Positions 42,556 through 52,217 of a stretch of 64,000 nucleotides of DNA are shown here, piece after piece. Within the stretch, counting starts at the first letter, position 1. Each line of letters starts with the position of its first letter. The notes below the pieces were generated by a model that was not told the DNA's origin, searched no databases, and saw only the letters and a list, made by a program, of their open reading frames with translations. The DNA comes from Brevundimonas sp. (lineage in GTDB: Bacteria; Pseudomonadota; Alphaproteobacteria; Caulobacterales; Caulobacteraceae), in the NCBI RefSeq assembly GCF_029945885.1, contig NZ_JAQSDK010000026.1, forward strand, positions 110,791-174,790, read 5' to 3'. Position numbers and translations under genes: made by a program.

Positions 42556-44385
42556 TCAGCCGTCCTGTCGGGACTGAACCAGGGCCAGAATCCGGCTGGA
42601 GGCGGCCTCGGGTGAGCAGGTGGTGGTGTCGATGTGAAGGTCCGGCGATTCCGGTGCCTCATAGGGGCTGTCGATGCCGGTGAAATGGGGCAGCTGACCG
42701 GCCCGGGCCTTGGCGTACAGACCCTTGGTGTCGCGCTGTTCGGCGACGGCCAGGGGGACATCAACGAAGATCTCGATGAACTCTCCCGGTGCCATGCGTT
42801 CACGCGCCATCTGCCGTTCGGCACGGAAGGGGGAGATGAAGGACACCAGGACGATCAGGCCGGCCTCCGTCATCAAACGGGCCACTTCGGTGACCCGCCG
42901 GATGTTCTCGACCCGGTCGGCGTCCGTGAAGCCGAGATCGCGATTGAGTCCGTGGCGCAGGTTGTCGCCGTCCAGAAGAACCGTGTGCAGGCCCTGGTCC
43001 AGCAGCGCCTGTTCGACCCGGTTGGCGATGGTGGACTTTCCCGCACCCGACAGCCCGGTGAACCACAGGACCATCGGCTTCTGCCGCTTGAGCGCGGCGC
43101 GCTGGTCGCGGCTGACATGCAGGGCCTGGGGCCGCACATTGGCCGAGCGATGCAGGGCGCGGGTGATCATGCCCGCGCCAACGGTTTCCTCGGTCATCCG
43201 GTCGATCAGGATGAAGCCGCCCAGACTGCGGCTGGTCATATAGGGTTCGAACGCGATGGGCGTGGTCACCGCCACGACGCAGTAGCCGATGTCATTGAGT
43301 TCGAGCGTGCGCGCGGCCTGGTGTTCGCCGGTGTCGACGTTGATGCGGTGGCGGATGTCACTGACCTGGGCCGGCAGGGTCGTGGTGCCCAGCTTAAGCC
43401 AATAGGAGCGGCCGGGCAGCAGCGGCCGGTATGACATCCAGACCAGATGGGCCTCGAACTGGTCGGCGACCCCGGGTTGCCTGTCCGCTGCGACGATGAG
43501 GTCGCCGCGCGAGACATCGACATCGGGGATCAGGGCCAGGGTAACGGCCTGGTGACGGCCGGCGGTTTCCAGATCTCCGTCGCGGGTGACAATCCGGTCG
43601 ACCGTAGCGGCCACGCCCGACGGCAGAATATGCACCGCCTGGCCGGGGCGAACCTCGCCGTCGGCGATCCAGCCGGCGGCCCCCCGGAAGTCAGCATGGG
43701 GCCGGATCGTGCCCTGGACCATCATTCGCAGTGGACCCGTCGCGGCGGCGTCCAGCCGTATGGCGCGGAGCCAGTCCATCAGGGTCGGGCCCTGATACCA
43801 GGCGGCCTGGTCGCTCCGGGTCGCGATATTGACGCCATGGCGGGCACTGATCGGGATGGCGGTAACGTCGTCGAGCCCGAGTTCGGCAGCGAAGCCGCGA
43901 AAGTCGGCGCGGATCTCGTCGAACCGATCCGGTGACCAGTCCACCAGATCCATCTTGTTGACCGCCAGAACCAGTCTGCGCACGCCCATCAGCGCCAGCA
44001 GACGACTGTGTCGGCGGGTCTGGGTCAGAATGCCGTTGCGGGCGTCGATCAGAACCACGGCCACGTCTGCGCCGGAGGCCGCCGTGACCATATTCCGCGT
44101 GTATTGCTCGTGTCCGGGCGCGTCGGCCAGGATGAAGCGCCGGTCGCCGAGGTCGAAATAGCGATAGGCCACATCGATGGTGATGCCCTGTTCCCGTTCG
44201 GCGGACAGGCCGTCGACCAGCCGGGACAGGTCGGGATCGTCGCCGAGGGCCAGCAACTGGTCCTCGGGCACGGCACCCGCGTCATACAGAAGGCGGCCGA
44301 TCAGGGTCGATTTGCCGTCGTCGACCGAGCCGCAGGTCACCAGCCGGACCAGGACGTCGCACGCCGGGGCTCTGGATCCGGTCAT
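42556..44385 (-). CDS. cysNC: Bifunctional sulfate adenylyltransferase subunit 1/APS kinase
   Basis: A 609-residue fusion that helps make APS and then phosphorylates it to PAPS, the sulfate donor. The N-terminal EF-Tu-like GTPase part has G1 [13 protein letters not shown]3 DAPGHEQY and G4 NKMDLV. The C-terminal APS kinase (about 425-609) has [24 protein letters not shown] and FISPFRAER. The NodQ-like fusion is common in alphaproteobacteria. It shares one base with the end of cysD (TGATG). Placement beside glycan genes suggests PAPS is used for sulfation as well as cysteine synthesis. Confidence 0.95.
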   Translation of the reverse strand: MTGSRAPACDVLVRLVTCGSVDDGKSTLIGRLLYDAGAVPEDQLLALGDDPDLSRLVDGLSAEREQGITIDVAYRYFDLGDRRFILADAPGHEQYTRNMVTAASGADVAVVLIDARNGILTQTRRHSRLLALMGVRRLVLAVNKMDLVDWSPDRFDEIRADFRGFAAELGLDDVTAIPISARHGVNIATRSDQAAWYQGPTLMDWLRAIRLDAAATGPLRMMVQGTIRPHADFRGAAGWIADGEVRPGQAVHILPSGVAATVDRIVTRDGDLETAGRHQAVTLALIPDVDVSRGDLIVAADRQPGVADQFEAHLVWMSYRPLLPGRSYWLKLGTTTLPAQVSDIRHRINVDTGEHQAARTLELNDIGYCVVAVTTPIAFEPYMTSRSLGGFILIDRMTEETVGAGMITRALHRSANVRPQALHVSRDQRAALKRQKPMVLWFTGLSGAGKSTIANRVEQALLDQGLHTVLLDGDNLRHGLNRDLGFTDADRVENIRRVTEVARLMTEAGLIVLVSFISPFRAERQMARERMAPGEFIEIFVDVPLAVAEQRDTKGLYAKARAGQLPHFTGIDSPYEAPESPDLHIDTTTCSPEAASSRILALVQSRQDG

Positions 44386-45290
44386 CAGAAATAGCCCTCG
44401 CGCTTCTTCTGTTCCATGGAGGCTGCCGGGCCATGGTCGATGACGCGGCCGAGGCGCTCGGAATGCCGGCTTTCGCGAACTTCGCGAAGCACAGCGTCCA
44501 GCGTGTCCGCCTCGCTCTCCACCGCCGCGGTCAAAGGGTAGCAGCCCAGGGTGCGGAACCGGACGCGGCGCATCTGCGGCACCTCGCCGGGCTGCAGGGG
44601 CAGGCGATCATCATCGGCCATGATCAGCGCCCCCTCGCGCACCACGACCGGACGGTCGGCCGCGAAATACAGCGACGGAACGGCCAGGCCTTCGCGCTCG
44701 ATGTAATTCCAGACGTCGATTTCCGTCCAGTTGGACAGGGGGAAGGCGCGCAGTGACTGACCGGGTGCAAGCCGGGTATTGTACAGGTTCCAGAGCTCGG
44801 GCCGCTGCGCCTTGGGGGACCAGCCCTGGGTCGCGGACCGGATGGAGATGATCCGTTCCTTGGCCCGGCTCTTTTCCTCGTCGCGGCGTGCCCCGCCGAA
44901 GGCCGCATCGAATTGATTCTGTTCCAGTGCCTGTCTCAACCCCTGGGTCTTCCAAAGGTCGGTGTGCACGCCGGGGCCGTGGTCGAACGGGTTGATGCCT
45001 TCCGCCTCGGCGGCGGGGTTGCGATGGACGAGCAACTGCATTCCGGCCTCGGCCGCGACCCGGTCGCGGAAGGCGTACATCTCGTGAAATTTCCACATCG
45101 TATCGATGTGCAGGAGTGGAAAAGGCGGGGGGGCGGGGAAGAAGGCCTTCCGGGCGAGATGCAGCAGGACGGCTGAATCCTTGCCGCCTGAAAACAGCAG
45201 GACCGGCCGCTCGCGCTCGAATGCGACTTCGCGAAACACGTGGATGGCTTCGGCCTCGAGCCGGTCCGCCAGATTATCGTTCCGCCGCAT
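44385..45290 (-). CDS. cysD: Sulfate adenylyltransferase subunit 2
   Basis: A 301-residue ATP pyrophosphatase-fold subunit that forms APS from ATP and sulfate together with CysN. The PP-loop motif is [16 protein letters not shown], followed by [47 protein letters not shown] and the conserved end GYF. ATG 45290 ([15 protein letters not shown]) is preferred to an upstream in-frame start at 45338. It leads the cysD-cysNC unit. The 278 bases upstream, shared with the divergent mocR-type gene, carry the promoters. Confidence 0.95.
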   Translation of the reverse strand: MRRNDNLADRLEAEAIHVFREVAFERERPVLLFSGGKDSAVLLHLARKAFFPAPPPFPLLHIDTMWKFHEMYAFRDRVAAEAGMQLLVHRNPAAEAEGINPFDHGPGVHTDLWKTQGLRQALEQNQFDAAFGGARRDEEKSRAKERIISIRSATQGWSPKAQRPELWNLYNTRLAPGQSLRAFPLSNWTEIDVWNYIEREGLAVPSLYFAADRPVVVREGALIMADDDRLPLQPGEVPQMRRVRFRTLGCYPLTAAVESEADTLDAVLREVRESRHSERLGRVIDHGPAASMEQKKREGYF

Positions 45291-45568
45291 GGCCCACCCT
45301 GAAACGCACGCCACCCGTCGCCCGGTCGTGCACAGCATCAGACCATTCCGCGGGGCGGCTTCGGGGAAGGATGTGCGCGAAACCGGGCCGGCCGTCCAAC
45401 TTTAACTGGCCCGGGCCCCGGCCGGCGCGAGGGTCAATTTGCCAAGCCGTGCGTCATCTGGCTCCATCCGGAGGCCCGTGAAAGCCGCCTCTGGCGGCGT
45501 GAGGGTGTCAATCCGCTGCGACGCCCGTGGACTGGACTCATCGCGCAATCAGGGGTCAGGATCAGCAG

Positions 45569-47389
45569 ATGTCCCGCCCGCTCATCTTTCTGGATTCAGA
45601 CAGCGCCCTGAGCCTGCAGGATCAGGTCCGTCGCAAACTGGTCGAGGCGGCCTGCGCCGGGGCGTTCCCGGCCGGACAACGGCTGCCGTCGTCGCGCGCC
45701 CTGGCCACCCAGCTGGGTGTGGCCCGCAATACGGTGACGCTGGCCTATCAAAAGCTGCTGGATGAGGGGTTGTTCGTCAGCCGCGAGCGCAGCGGCATCT
45801 ATATCGATCAGGACATGGTGCGGGGGCTGACCGCCGTCGAGACCGTGGCGGGGGGGCGGGATCCGGTCCGTGAATCGCGTTGGCAGGGGCGGTTCAAGAC
45901 CGGTGACGGCGGCGCACCGGCGGCGCGCCGGACGCCCAACTGGCATCAGTACCCCTATCCCTTCATCGACGGGGTCTTCGACGCCTCGCTGTTTCCGGTC
46001 GCCGAGTGGCGTGAGGCCAATCGCCAGGCGCTGACGGTCGATGACATCAGCCAGTGGTCAATCGACGCCGGTGACGCCGACGATCCCATGCTGATCGAGG
46101 AGATTCGCACCAAGGTGTTGCCGCGCCGGGGCATTCAGGCGCGGCCTGACGAAATCCTGATCACGGTCGGCACCCAGCAGGCGCTGTCGCTGCTCACCCA
46201 GATGTTGATCGATGCAACCACGGTCGTGGCGGTTGAGGACCCGGGCTATCCTGACCTGCGCCGGATGGTGGCCAGCCGCGGGGCCCGGACCATCTACCAG
46301 CCGGTGGACGACGAGGGCGTGGTGGTCGATCGCCGGCTGGATGACTGCGACATCCTCTATGTCACCCCCAGTCATCAGTTTCCGACGGGCGTGATGATGA
46401 CCCGCGGGCGGCGGGAGGCCCTGCTCAAGAAGGCGGCGGCGCGGAACATGGTGGTCATCGAGGACGATTTCGACTGCGAGACCAACTACCTCGATGAAGC
46501 CTGTCCGGCGCTCTACAGTCTCGATCCGAACGGGCAGGTCATCTATGTCGCCAGCCTGTCCAAGATTCTGGGGCCGGGCCTGCGCATGGGATTTGTGGTC
46601 GCTCCTGCGGAGGTGATCACCGAACTCCGGCGTCTGCGGACGCTGGCGGTGCGTCATCCGCCGCTCAACAACCAGCGGATCGCGGCCCATTTCCTGGCGA
46701 TGGGTCACTACAATGCGACGATGATGCGGTTGGGGCGGCTGTTCCGGGAGCGCCGCACGGCCCTTCGCGATGCCTTGAACCACTACCTGCAACAGTCGGT
46801 GGCGATCGGAACCCTGCACGGCGGCGCGGCCTACTGGGTGCGGGGGCCCGACCACCTTGACGTCGATCGACTGGCCGTCGCCGCGGAGAGGCGAGGGGTA
46901 CTGATCGAGCCGGTCGGCCCCTATTATGCCGACGGAACAGCCCCCCGGAACATCTTCCGCCTGGGGGTCACCAGCCTGCCCCTCGACCGGATCCGCGAAG
47001 GGGTGGCGATATTGGCTGATCTGATGCGCGACCTTCCCGGGGTGTCGCCGATCTTCCCCCATTCGCCGGACGGCTATCTCGGTGGCGATGCCCTTCGGCT
47101 GGCCATGACCGGGGCGACGCTGCTGTGCAAGACGGTCTATGGCGACCCCTGCACGATCGAGCTCCATCCGGACGGTTCGATGAGCGGTCGGGCCGGCTAT
47201 GCCAATGAGGACTGCGACGTCGGCCGCTGGTGGGTGGAGGGCGATGTCTGGAACCGCCGGTGGAACCGGTGGTCCTATAGCGAGGTCGCCGGCTTCCAGA
47301 CGATGATTGTCGATGATCGGATCGGCTGGTTCGATGCCGATAACCGGCTTGTGGACTCAGCCGTAATCCGCCGCGGGGGGACGATATAG
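45569..47389 (+). CDS. MocR/GabR-type PLP-dependent regulator with a C-terminal extra domain
   Basis: A 606-residue transcription factor. A GntR winged helix (LPSSRALATQLGVARNTVTLAYQKL) is followed by a class I aminotransferase-like domain with the PLP Lys in YVASLSKILGPGLRMG. GabR, the best-known member, senses GABA, and gabT/gabD lie at the end of this gene run. After the fold ends (about residue 487) there is an extra 115-residue domain with GDPCTIELHPDGSMSGRAGYA and a Trp-rich GRWWVEGDVWNRRWNRWSY segment, not part of normal MocR proteins. ATG 45569 is chosen over 45527 because it begins the conserved region. Confidence 0.87.
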   Translation: MSRPLIFLDSDSALSLQDQVRRKLVEAACAGAFPAGQRLPSSRALATQLGVARNTVTLAYQKLLDEGLFVSRERSGIYIDQDMVRGLTAVETVAGGRDPVRESRWQGRFKTGDGGAPAARRTPNWHQYPYPFIDGVFDASLFPVAEWREANRQALTVDDISQWSIDAGDADDPMLIEEIRTKVLPRRGIQARPDEILITVGTQQALSLLTQMLIDATTVVAVEDPGYPDLRRMVASRGARTIYQPVDDEGVVVDRRLDDCDILYVTPSHQFPTGVMMTRGRREALLKKAAARNMVVIEDDFDCETNYLDEACPALYSLDPNGQVIYVASLSKILGPGLRMGFVVAPAEVITELRRLRTLAVRHPPLNNQRIAAHFLAMGHYNATMMRLGRLFRERRTALRDALNHYLQQSVAIGTLHGGAAYWVRGPDHLDVDRLAVAAERRGVLIEPVGPYYADGTAPRNIFRLGVTSLPLDRIREGVAILADLMRDLPGVSPIFPHSPDGYLGGDALRLAMTGATLLCKTVYGDPCTIELHPDGSMSGRAGYANEDCDVGRWWVEGDVWNRRWNRWSYSEVAGFQTMIVDDRIGWFDADNRLVDSAVIRRGGTI

Positions 47390-47458
47390 GTCGTGGGGCC
47401 AAAGGGCGGGATGCGGACGTCATCGTCAAAATCTGGCACCATAGAACAAGCGTGACTG

Positions 47459-47472
47459 GCGCTATGTAGCGC
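47459..47472. promoter_or_regulatory. Palindrome between the MocR and nitrilase genes
   Basis: GCGCTA-TG-TAGCGC is a perfect 6-bp inverted repeat in the 140-base gap before the first enzyme gene of the operon. It is a candidate operator; a short RNA hairpin is the alternative. Confidence 0.35.
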
Positions 47473-47529
47473 GGGTCTTCGCCGTCACAGTTCCTTCACT
47501 GGGCCGAAAGGTCCGATGCGGGAGATGAC

Positions 47530-48417
47530 ATGCGACCCTTCGGAATCGCCGGCCTGCAGCTTGAACTGGCCAGGGCGGACAACTGCGATCGCATCGTCGC
47601 CGAGATCGCGGCGGTCAAGGCGCGTCTGCCCTGGGTGGACATGATCGTGATCGGTGAACTCGCGCTGTTCGGTGCCGGAGTCAGTAACGCCCAGTCCCTG
47701 CCCGGACCGGCGGAGGCGAAGATGTGCGAGGCAGCCCGCGCCGCCGGGGTGTGGCTGGTTCCCGGTTCGCTGTTCGAGACGGTCGGTGACCGCGTCTACA
47801 ACACCGCGCCGGTTATCGACCCGGGTGGTCAGGTCGTGGCCCGCTATCGCAAGATCTATCCGTTCCGGCCCTATGAGCAGGGGGTCACGGCCGGGGACGA
47901 GTTCGTGGTCTTCGATGTACCCGATGTCGGCCGGTTCGGCCTGTCGATCTGCTACGATATGTGGTTCCCCGAAACCACGCGGACCCTGACCTGGATGGGG
48001 GCCGAGGTCATTCTCCATCCCGGGATGACCAATACGATTGATCGCGACGCCGAACTGGCGATCGCGCGGGCCAGCGCCGTGACCAACCAGGTCTATTTCG
48101 TCGACATCAATGTCGCGGGCTCCCTGGGGGTCGGCAAGTCCGGCGTGTTCGGTCCCGGTGGCGAGGTGATCCACGAGGCAGGCTCAGGCCATGAAGTCAT
48201 CGCGGTGGAATTGGACCTCGACCACGTCACCCGGGTGCGCGAGCGCGGCTGGCACGGCCTCGGGCAGCCGCTGAAGAGTCTGCGCGACACGCCCATCGAA
48301 TTTCCACCCTATCGGGACGGCTTCGCAGCCTCGCCCGCCTTCGCCGACCTGGGGCCGCTGGAAAAGCCCCGGTCCGCCCATCCGGCCCCGCCGGCGTTAA
48401 GAGTCGTCAAGACCTAG
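47530..48417 (+). CDS. Nitrilase-superfamily amidase
   Basis: A 295-residue carbon-nitrogen hydrolase. The catalytic triad is visible: Glu43 (VIGELALFG), Lys108 (ARYRKIYPF) and Cys141 (LSICYDMWFPE). Family members hydrolyse omega-amides, N-carbamoyl amines or nitriles. No signal peptide, so cytoplasmic. It starts 140 bases after the MocR stop, beginning a tightly packed run through to gabD. In that setting it could release a free omega-amino acid from an amide or carbamoyl precursor; this is inference. Confidence 0.88.
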   Translation: MRPFGIAGLQLELARADNCDRIVAEIAAVKARLPWVDMIVIGELALFGAGVSNAQSLPGPAEAKMCEAARAAGVWLVPGSLFETVGDRVYNTAPVIDPGGQVVARYRKIYPFRPYEQGVTAGDEFVVFDVPDVGRFGLSICYDMWFPETTRTLTWMGAEVILHPGMTNTIDRDAELAIARASAVTNQVYFVDINVAGSLGVGKSGVFGPGGEVIHEAGSGHEVIAVELDLDHVTRVRERGWHGLGQPLKSLRDTPIEFPPYRDGFAASPAFADLGPLEKPRSAHPAPPALRVVKT

Positions 48418-48478
48418 AGGCGCGCCGCGGCGCGAGATCGAACACCACAAACAACCGTTTCAATCAGGGGGAAGCAGA

Positions 48479-50827
48479 ATGAACAGGTCAAATCTCAGGA
48501 ATGCGGCATCGATCGGTGCCTTGATGTTGGGTCTCGGCAGCGCGGGCGGGGCCATGGCCCAGAGCAGTGCGCCGGCCCGGGTCGATGACATCGTGGTCAC
48601 GGCGACGCGCCGTGAGACGAGCGTCCTCGATGTTCCCTACAATATCTCGGCGGTATCGGGGACGGCGATCGAGGCGGCCAAGATGGCCGACAGCGCCGAA
48701 CTGATGCGTGGCATTCCCGGGGTGTCGGTTGTCGATCGCGGATACCGTAACTCCGGCGTGGTCAACAACGTTCTGATCCGGGGCATCAACGTCGACAGCA
48801 ATGCACTGGGTGACTACGCGGTTTCCAGCGTTGCGCCCGTCTCGACCTATCTCAATGACACGCCGCTGCTCGCGGGATTCCTGCTCAAGGACCTGGATCG
48901 CGTCGAGGTCCTGCGTGGCCCGCAGGGCACCCTGTATGGCTCCGGTTCCCTCGGAGGGACGGTGCGCTACATCACCCGGGCCCCGAAACTCGGAATCTTC
49001 GAGGGCGCAGCCTCGGTTACCGCCAGCCAGGTCGAGGGATCGGGCAGTATGGGCTGGGCCGCCGACCTGACGCTGAACATACCGCTGGGTGACACGCTCG
49101 CCTTCCGGGCCACGGCCAGCCAGATCGATTATCCGGGCGTCACGGACTATGTGAATATCTATCAGCTGGACGCCACCGGAGCCCCGGTCGCGCCGAGCGG
49201 ACTGCTGTCGTCGGATGCGGCCTATACGAGCAAGGCGGACGCGGACACGGTCGAGATCTGGTTCGCGCGTGCCGCCCTGCGCTTTGAGCCCAATGACCAG
49301 TTCAACGCCACGCTGAGCTACAGCCAGCAGTCCGACGAAATCGGCGGGCGGCGTCAGGTAACCCGCGGTGCCGACGGCTACGGTAATGTCTACGGTGAGT
49401 ACGAGAATGGCTCGGTCCAGCTGGAGCCGTCATCGCGCGACGTGGCCCTGGCCAGTCTGGAGATGAATGTTGATCTGGGCTTCGCTACCCTGACCTCGTC
49501 GACCTCGCACTATAAGCACGAGGGCGAAAGTCTCAGTGAAAACACTGGATTCTATGCACAATTCGGCTTTCTGAGCTTCTATTACAACTACCCCCGACCG
49601 ATGGCGACGGCCGAGCGGGCCTATACGGATGAGGCGACGATCCAGGAGTTGCGGCTGGTCTCGTCGACGGGCGGGGCGTTCGATTATGTCGTCGGGGCCT
49701 ACTACAATGACGACACGCTGGATTCCTCGCAGAATAGCTATCTGCAGGGCTTCAAGCGCTGGTGGGATCTGTGGAGCGGCTTCCCGTCGGCGGTGTCCGG
49801 CGATCAGGACTTCCTGTACCGCCGCCACGAGAGCTTCACCGACAAGGCCGTCTACGGCGAGCTGACCTGGCACGCGAATGACACCCTGTCCCTGACCGGC
49901 GGTGTCCGCTGGTTCGACAATGAGGCGATCAACGACACGGTGATCGACGTGCCGCTCTACACCTCGCTGAGCCAGCCGGTGACGGCGCATTTTGAATCGT
50001 CCGAAAGCCGGGCCCTGTTCAAGGGCAACCTGTCCTGGCATTTCAGCGACAGTGGCCTGTTCTACGGCACGATTTCGGAAGGCTACCGTCGCGGTGGCTC
50101 GAACGCCGTCCCCCTGACGGGCAATTTCGCCGAGGATCCGCGCTGGCAGATCTACGGCTCGGACTCGGTGGTCAACTACGAGGCGGGCGTGAAGGGGCGA
50201 CGGGGGGATCTGACCTATGACGCCGCCCTGTTCTATGTCGACTGGGACGATATCCAGCTGAACACCGCGACGCCGAACTGGGGCTTCTATGTCGTCCAGA
50301 ACGGCGGCAAGGCGCGCAGCTATGGTCTCGAGACCTCGATCGACGGACGACCGACCGATGCGCTGCACTATTCGGTTGGCTACACCTATACCAATGCCAA
50401 GCTGAGCGAGCCTGTGCTCAGTCCGCTTGGAACGGTGCTGGGAGCGGACGGATCTTCGCTGCCCGGCACGCCCGAGCATGCGGTGACCCTGTCCGGCGAT
50501 TACACCTGGTCGCTGGCCGGAGATCTGAGGCTGGTTGCCCGGGCCAGCGGCTACTACCAGTCGTCGACCCGCAATGCGATCGGCGGCCCCACGTACAATA
50601 CCGAGCTGTCGGGCTTCACGCTCTGGAACTCCTCCGCCACGATTTCGCGGGGTCCCTGGGCCGCAACCCTGTTCGTGAAGAATATCTTCAACGAGGATGG
50701 TGTGACCGGCGAGTTCACCGAGGCCTACATGGGCACGCGTCCCTCGGTCGGTTACTACGGCAATGCGTCCAAGAAGTTCATCTCCCTGCCGCGGACCATC
50801 GGTCTGTCGCTCGACTACAGCTTCTAG
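48479..50827 (+). CDS. TonB-dependent outer-membrane receptor
   Basis: A 782-residue receptor. A Sec signal peptide ends AMA-QSS. The plug (about 35-165) carries VDDIVVTATRRETS (TonB-box region), VLIRGINVDS and VEVLRGPQGTLYGSGSLGGTVRYIT, followed by a beta-barrel ending in LSLDYSF with terminal aromatic Phe. It would bind and import a scarce substrate across the outer membrane. It lies in the same run as amidase, serine hydrolase, MFS and GABA-type enzymes, so the ligand is presumably their precursor. The sulfotransferase gene begins 7 bases later. Confidence 0.95.
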   Translation: MNRSNLRNAASIGALMLGLGSAGGAMAQSSAPARVDDIVVTATRRETSVLDVPYNISAVSGTAIEAAKMADSAELMRGIPGVSVVDRGYRNSGVVNNVLIRGINVDSNALGDYAVSSVAPVSTYLNDTPLLAGFLLKDLDRVEVLRGPQGTLYGSGSLGGTVRYITRAPKLGIFEGAASVTASQVEGSGSMGWAADLTLNIPLGDTLAFRATASQIDYPGVTDYVNIYQLDATGAPVAPSGLLSSDAAYTSKADADTVEIWFARAALRFEPNDQFNATLSYSQQSDEIGGRRQVTRGADGYGNVYGEYENGSVQLEPSSRDVALASLEMNVDLGFATLTSSTSHYKHEGESLSENTGFYAQFGFLSFYYNYPRPMATAERAYTDEATIQELRLVSSTGGAFDYVVGAYYNDDTLDSSQNSYLQGFKRWWDLWSGFPSAVSGDQDFLYRRHESFTDKAVYGELTWHANDTLSLTGGVRWFDNEAINDTVIDVPLYTSLSQPVTAHFESSESRALFKGNLSWHFSDSGLFYGTISEGYRRGGSNAVPLTGNFAEDPRWQIYGSDSVVNYEAGVKGRRGDLTYDAALFYVDWDDIQLNTATPNWGFYVVQNGGKARSYGLETSIDGRPTDALHYSVGYTYTNAKLSEPVLSPLGTVLGADGSSLPGTPEHAVTLSGDYTWSLAGDLRLVARASGYYQSSTRNAIGGPTYNTELSGFTLWNSSATISRGPWAATLFVKNIFNEDGVTGEFTEAYMGTRPSVGYYGNASKKFISLPRTIGLSLDYSF

Positions 50828-50834
50828 GACGGAA

Positions 50835-52217
50835 ATGGTCGACGTGGCGGTCAGGAGCGGTGTGATGGAGGAGTTGGGCGACGTGGCCCGGCTTATCCGG
50901 AGCGGCCGCATCGGCGAGGCTCTCGCCCGCCTGACCGCCATCGAGGCCGACGCCGGCGGCGATGGCGTCCTGCTGCAGCACCTCGGCGAATACTACACCC
51001 ATTGCGGCAAGCCGGCGGACGCTGCCCGTTGCTATCGACGGGCGGTGACGCTGACGCCCGATGATCCCGGCTGTCTCTATAATCTGGCCACGGCCCTGAT
51101 CGCGACGGGGCAGACGAAAGAGGCCGAGGGGCTTCTGGATCGCGTCGTCATGCTCAATCCCGGCGACGGGGACGCCTGGCAGAACCGCTCGACCCTGAGA
51201 CGCCAGACACCGGAGGCGAACCATGTCGCCGGTCTGCTCGAGGCCGTGGCCCGGGCGAGGCCGGGACCGGAAGAGGTGGCGCTCTGCCATGCCCTGGCCA
51301 AGGAATATGAGGACCTCGGTGAGGCCGGTCCCAGTTTTGACTGGCTGAAGCGCGGCGCGGACCGGCGGCGGAGTCTGCTCAGCTACCAGGTCGAGGCGGA
51401 TGTCGCGGCCATGGCGCAGATCGCCGACGTCTTCGACGCCGGGCTGATGGCTCAGCCAGGGGCCGGCTGCGCCGACACCGGACCGGTCTTCGTGCTGGGC
51501 CTGCCACGCAGCGGCACCACCCTGGTCGATCGCATCATCAGCTCGCACAGCGCGGTCGAGAGCCTGGGCGAGATCAATGATTTCGCGCTCAGCCTGATGC
51601 GACTGGCCGGCGATGCGGCGGGGAAGGGCGACCTGATCCGACGTTCGTCCAGGCTGGATCCCGAGGCGCTGGGTCGGGCCTATATCGACAGCACGGCCGG
51701 CTATGGCGCGACGGCACCGATGCTGATCGACAAGACGCCGGTCAATTTTCTCTACGTCGGCCTGATCGCCCGTGCCCTGCCGAACGCGCGGATCGTCCAT
51801 CTGCGGCGGCATCCAATGGACAGCGGCTATGCCCTCTACAAGACGCTGTTCCGGATGGGCTGCCCCTATTCCTACGACCTGAAGGATATCGCGGCCTATA
51901 TGCTGGCCCACCGACGGCTGATGGACCACTGGCGCACGGTGCTGCCGGGGCGGGTGCTGGACGTCGACTATGAGGCCCTGGTCACGGATCAGGAGACGCA
52001 GAGCCGTCGGATCATCGCGCACTGCGGGCTGGACTGGCAGGACGCCTGTCTGCGCTTCCACGAAAATACGTCACCGGCGGCCACGGCCAGCGCCGCCCAG
52101 GTGCGCCAGCCCATTCATGCGAAATCGGTCGGCCTGTGGCGGCGCTACGGCGAACAGCTCACGCCCCTGGCCACCGCCCTCGTGGCGGGTGGCATGGATC
52201 CGGCGGAGCTGGCCTGA
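50835..52217 (+). CDS. TPR-repeat sulfotransferase family protein
   Basis: A 460-residue cytoplasmic protein. The N-terminal half has TPR helices (LGEYYTHCGKPADAARCYRRA, LYNLATALIATGQTKEA). The C-terminal half is a sulfotransferase fold: 5'-phosphosulfate loop FVLGLPRSGTTLVDRI (about 219-234) and 3'-phosphate site VHLRRHPMDSGYAL. It uses PAPS, which the cysD/cysNC genes here can supply. TPR-sulfotransferases next to TonB receptors are a repeated pairing in sphingomonads and Caulobacterales, with unknown role. ATG 50835 follows the receptor by 7 bases; the stop overlaps the next start (TGATG). Confidence 0.87.
   Translation: MVDVAVRSGVMEELGDVARLIRSGRIGEALARLTAIEADAGGDGVLLQHLGEYYTHCGKPADAARCYRRAVTLTPDDPGCLYNLATALIATGQTKEAEGLLDRVVMLNPGDGDAWQNRSTLRRQTPEANHVAGLLEAVARARPGPEEVALCHALAKEYEDLGEAGPSFDWLKRGADRRRSLLSYQVEADVAAMAQIADVFDAGLMAQPGAGCADTGPVFVLGLPRSGTTLVDRIISSHSAVESLGEINDFALSLMRLAGDAAGKGDLIRRSSRLDPEALGRAYIDSTAGYGATAPMLIDKTPVNFLYVGLIARALPNARIVHLRRHPMDSGYALYKTLFRMGCPYSYDLKDIAAYMLAHRRLMDHWRTVLPGRVLDVDYEALVTDQETQSRRIIAHCGLDWQDACLRFHENTSPAATASAAQVRQPIHAKSVGLWRRYGEQLTPLATALVAGGMDPAELA

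Noticed and set aside
48421..48434. Palindrome CGCGCCGCGGCGCG before the TonB receptor
   Set aside because: Purely G/C 14-base symmetry is common in such DNA and it lies just after the nitrilase stop; no further evidence of function.
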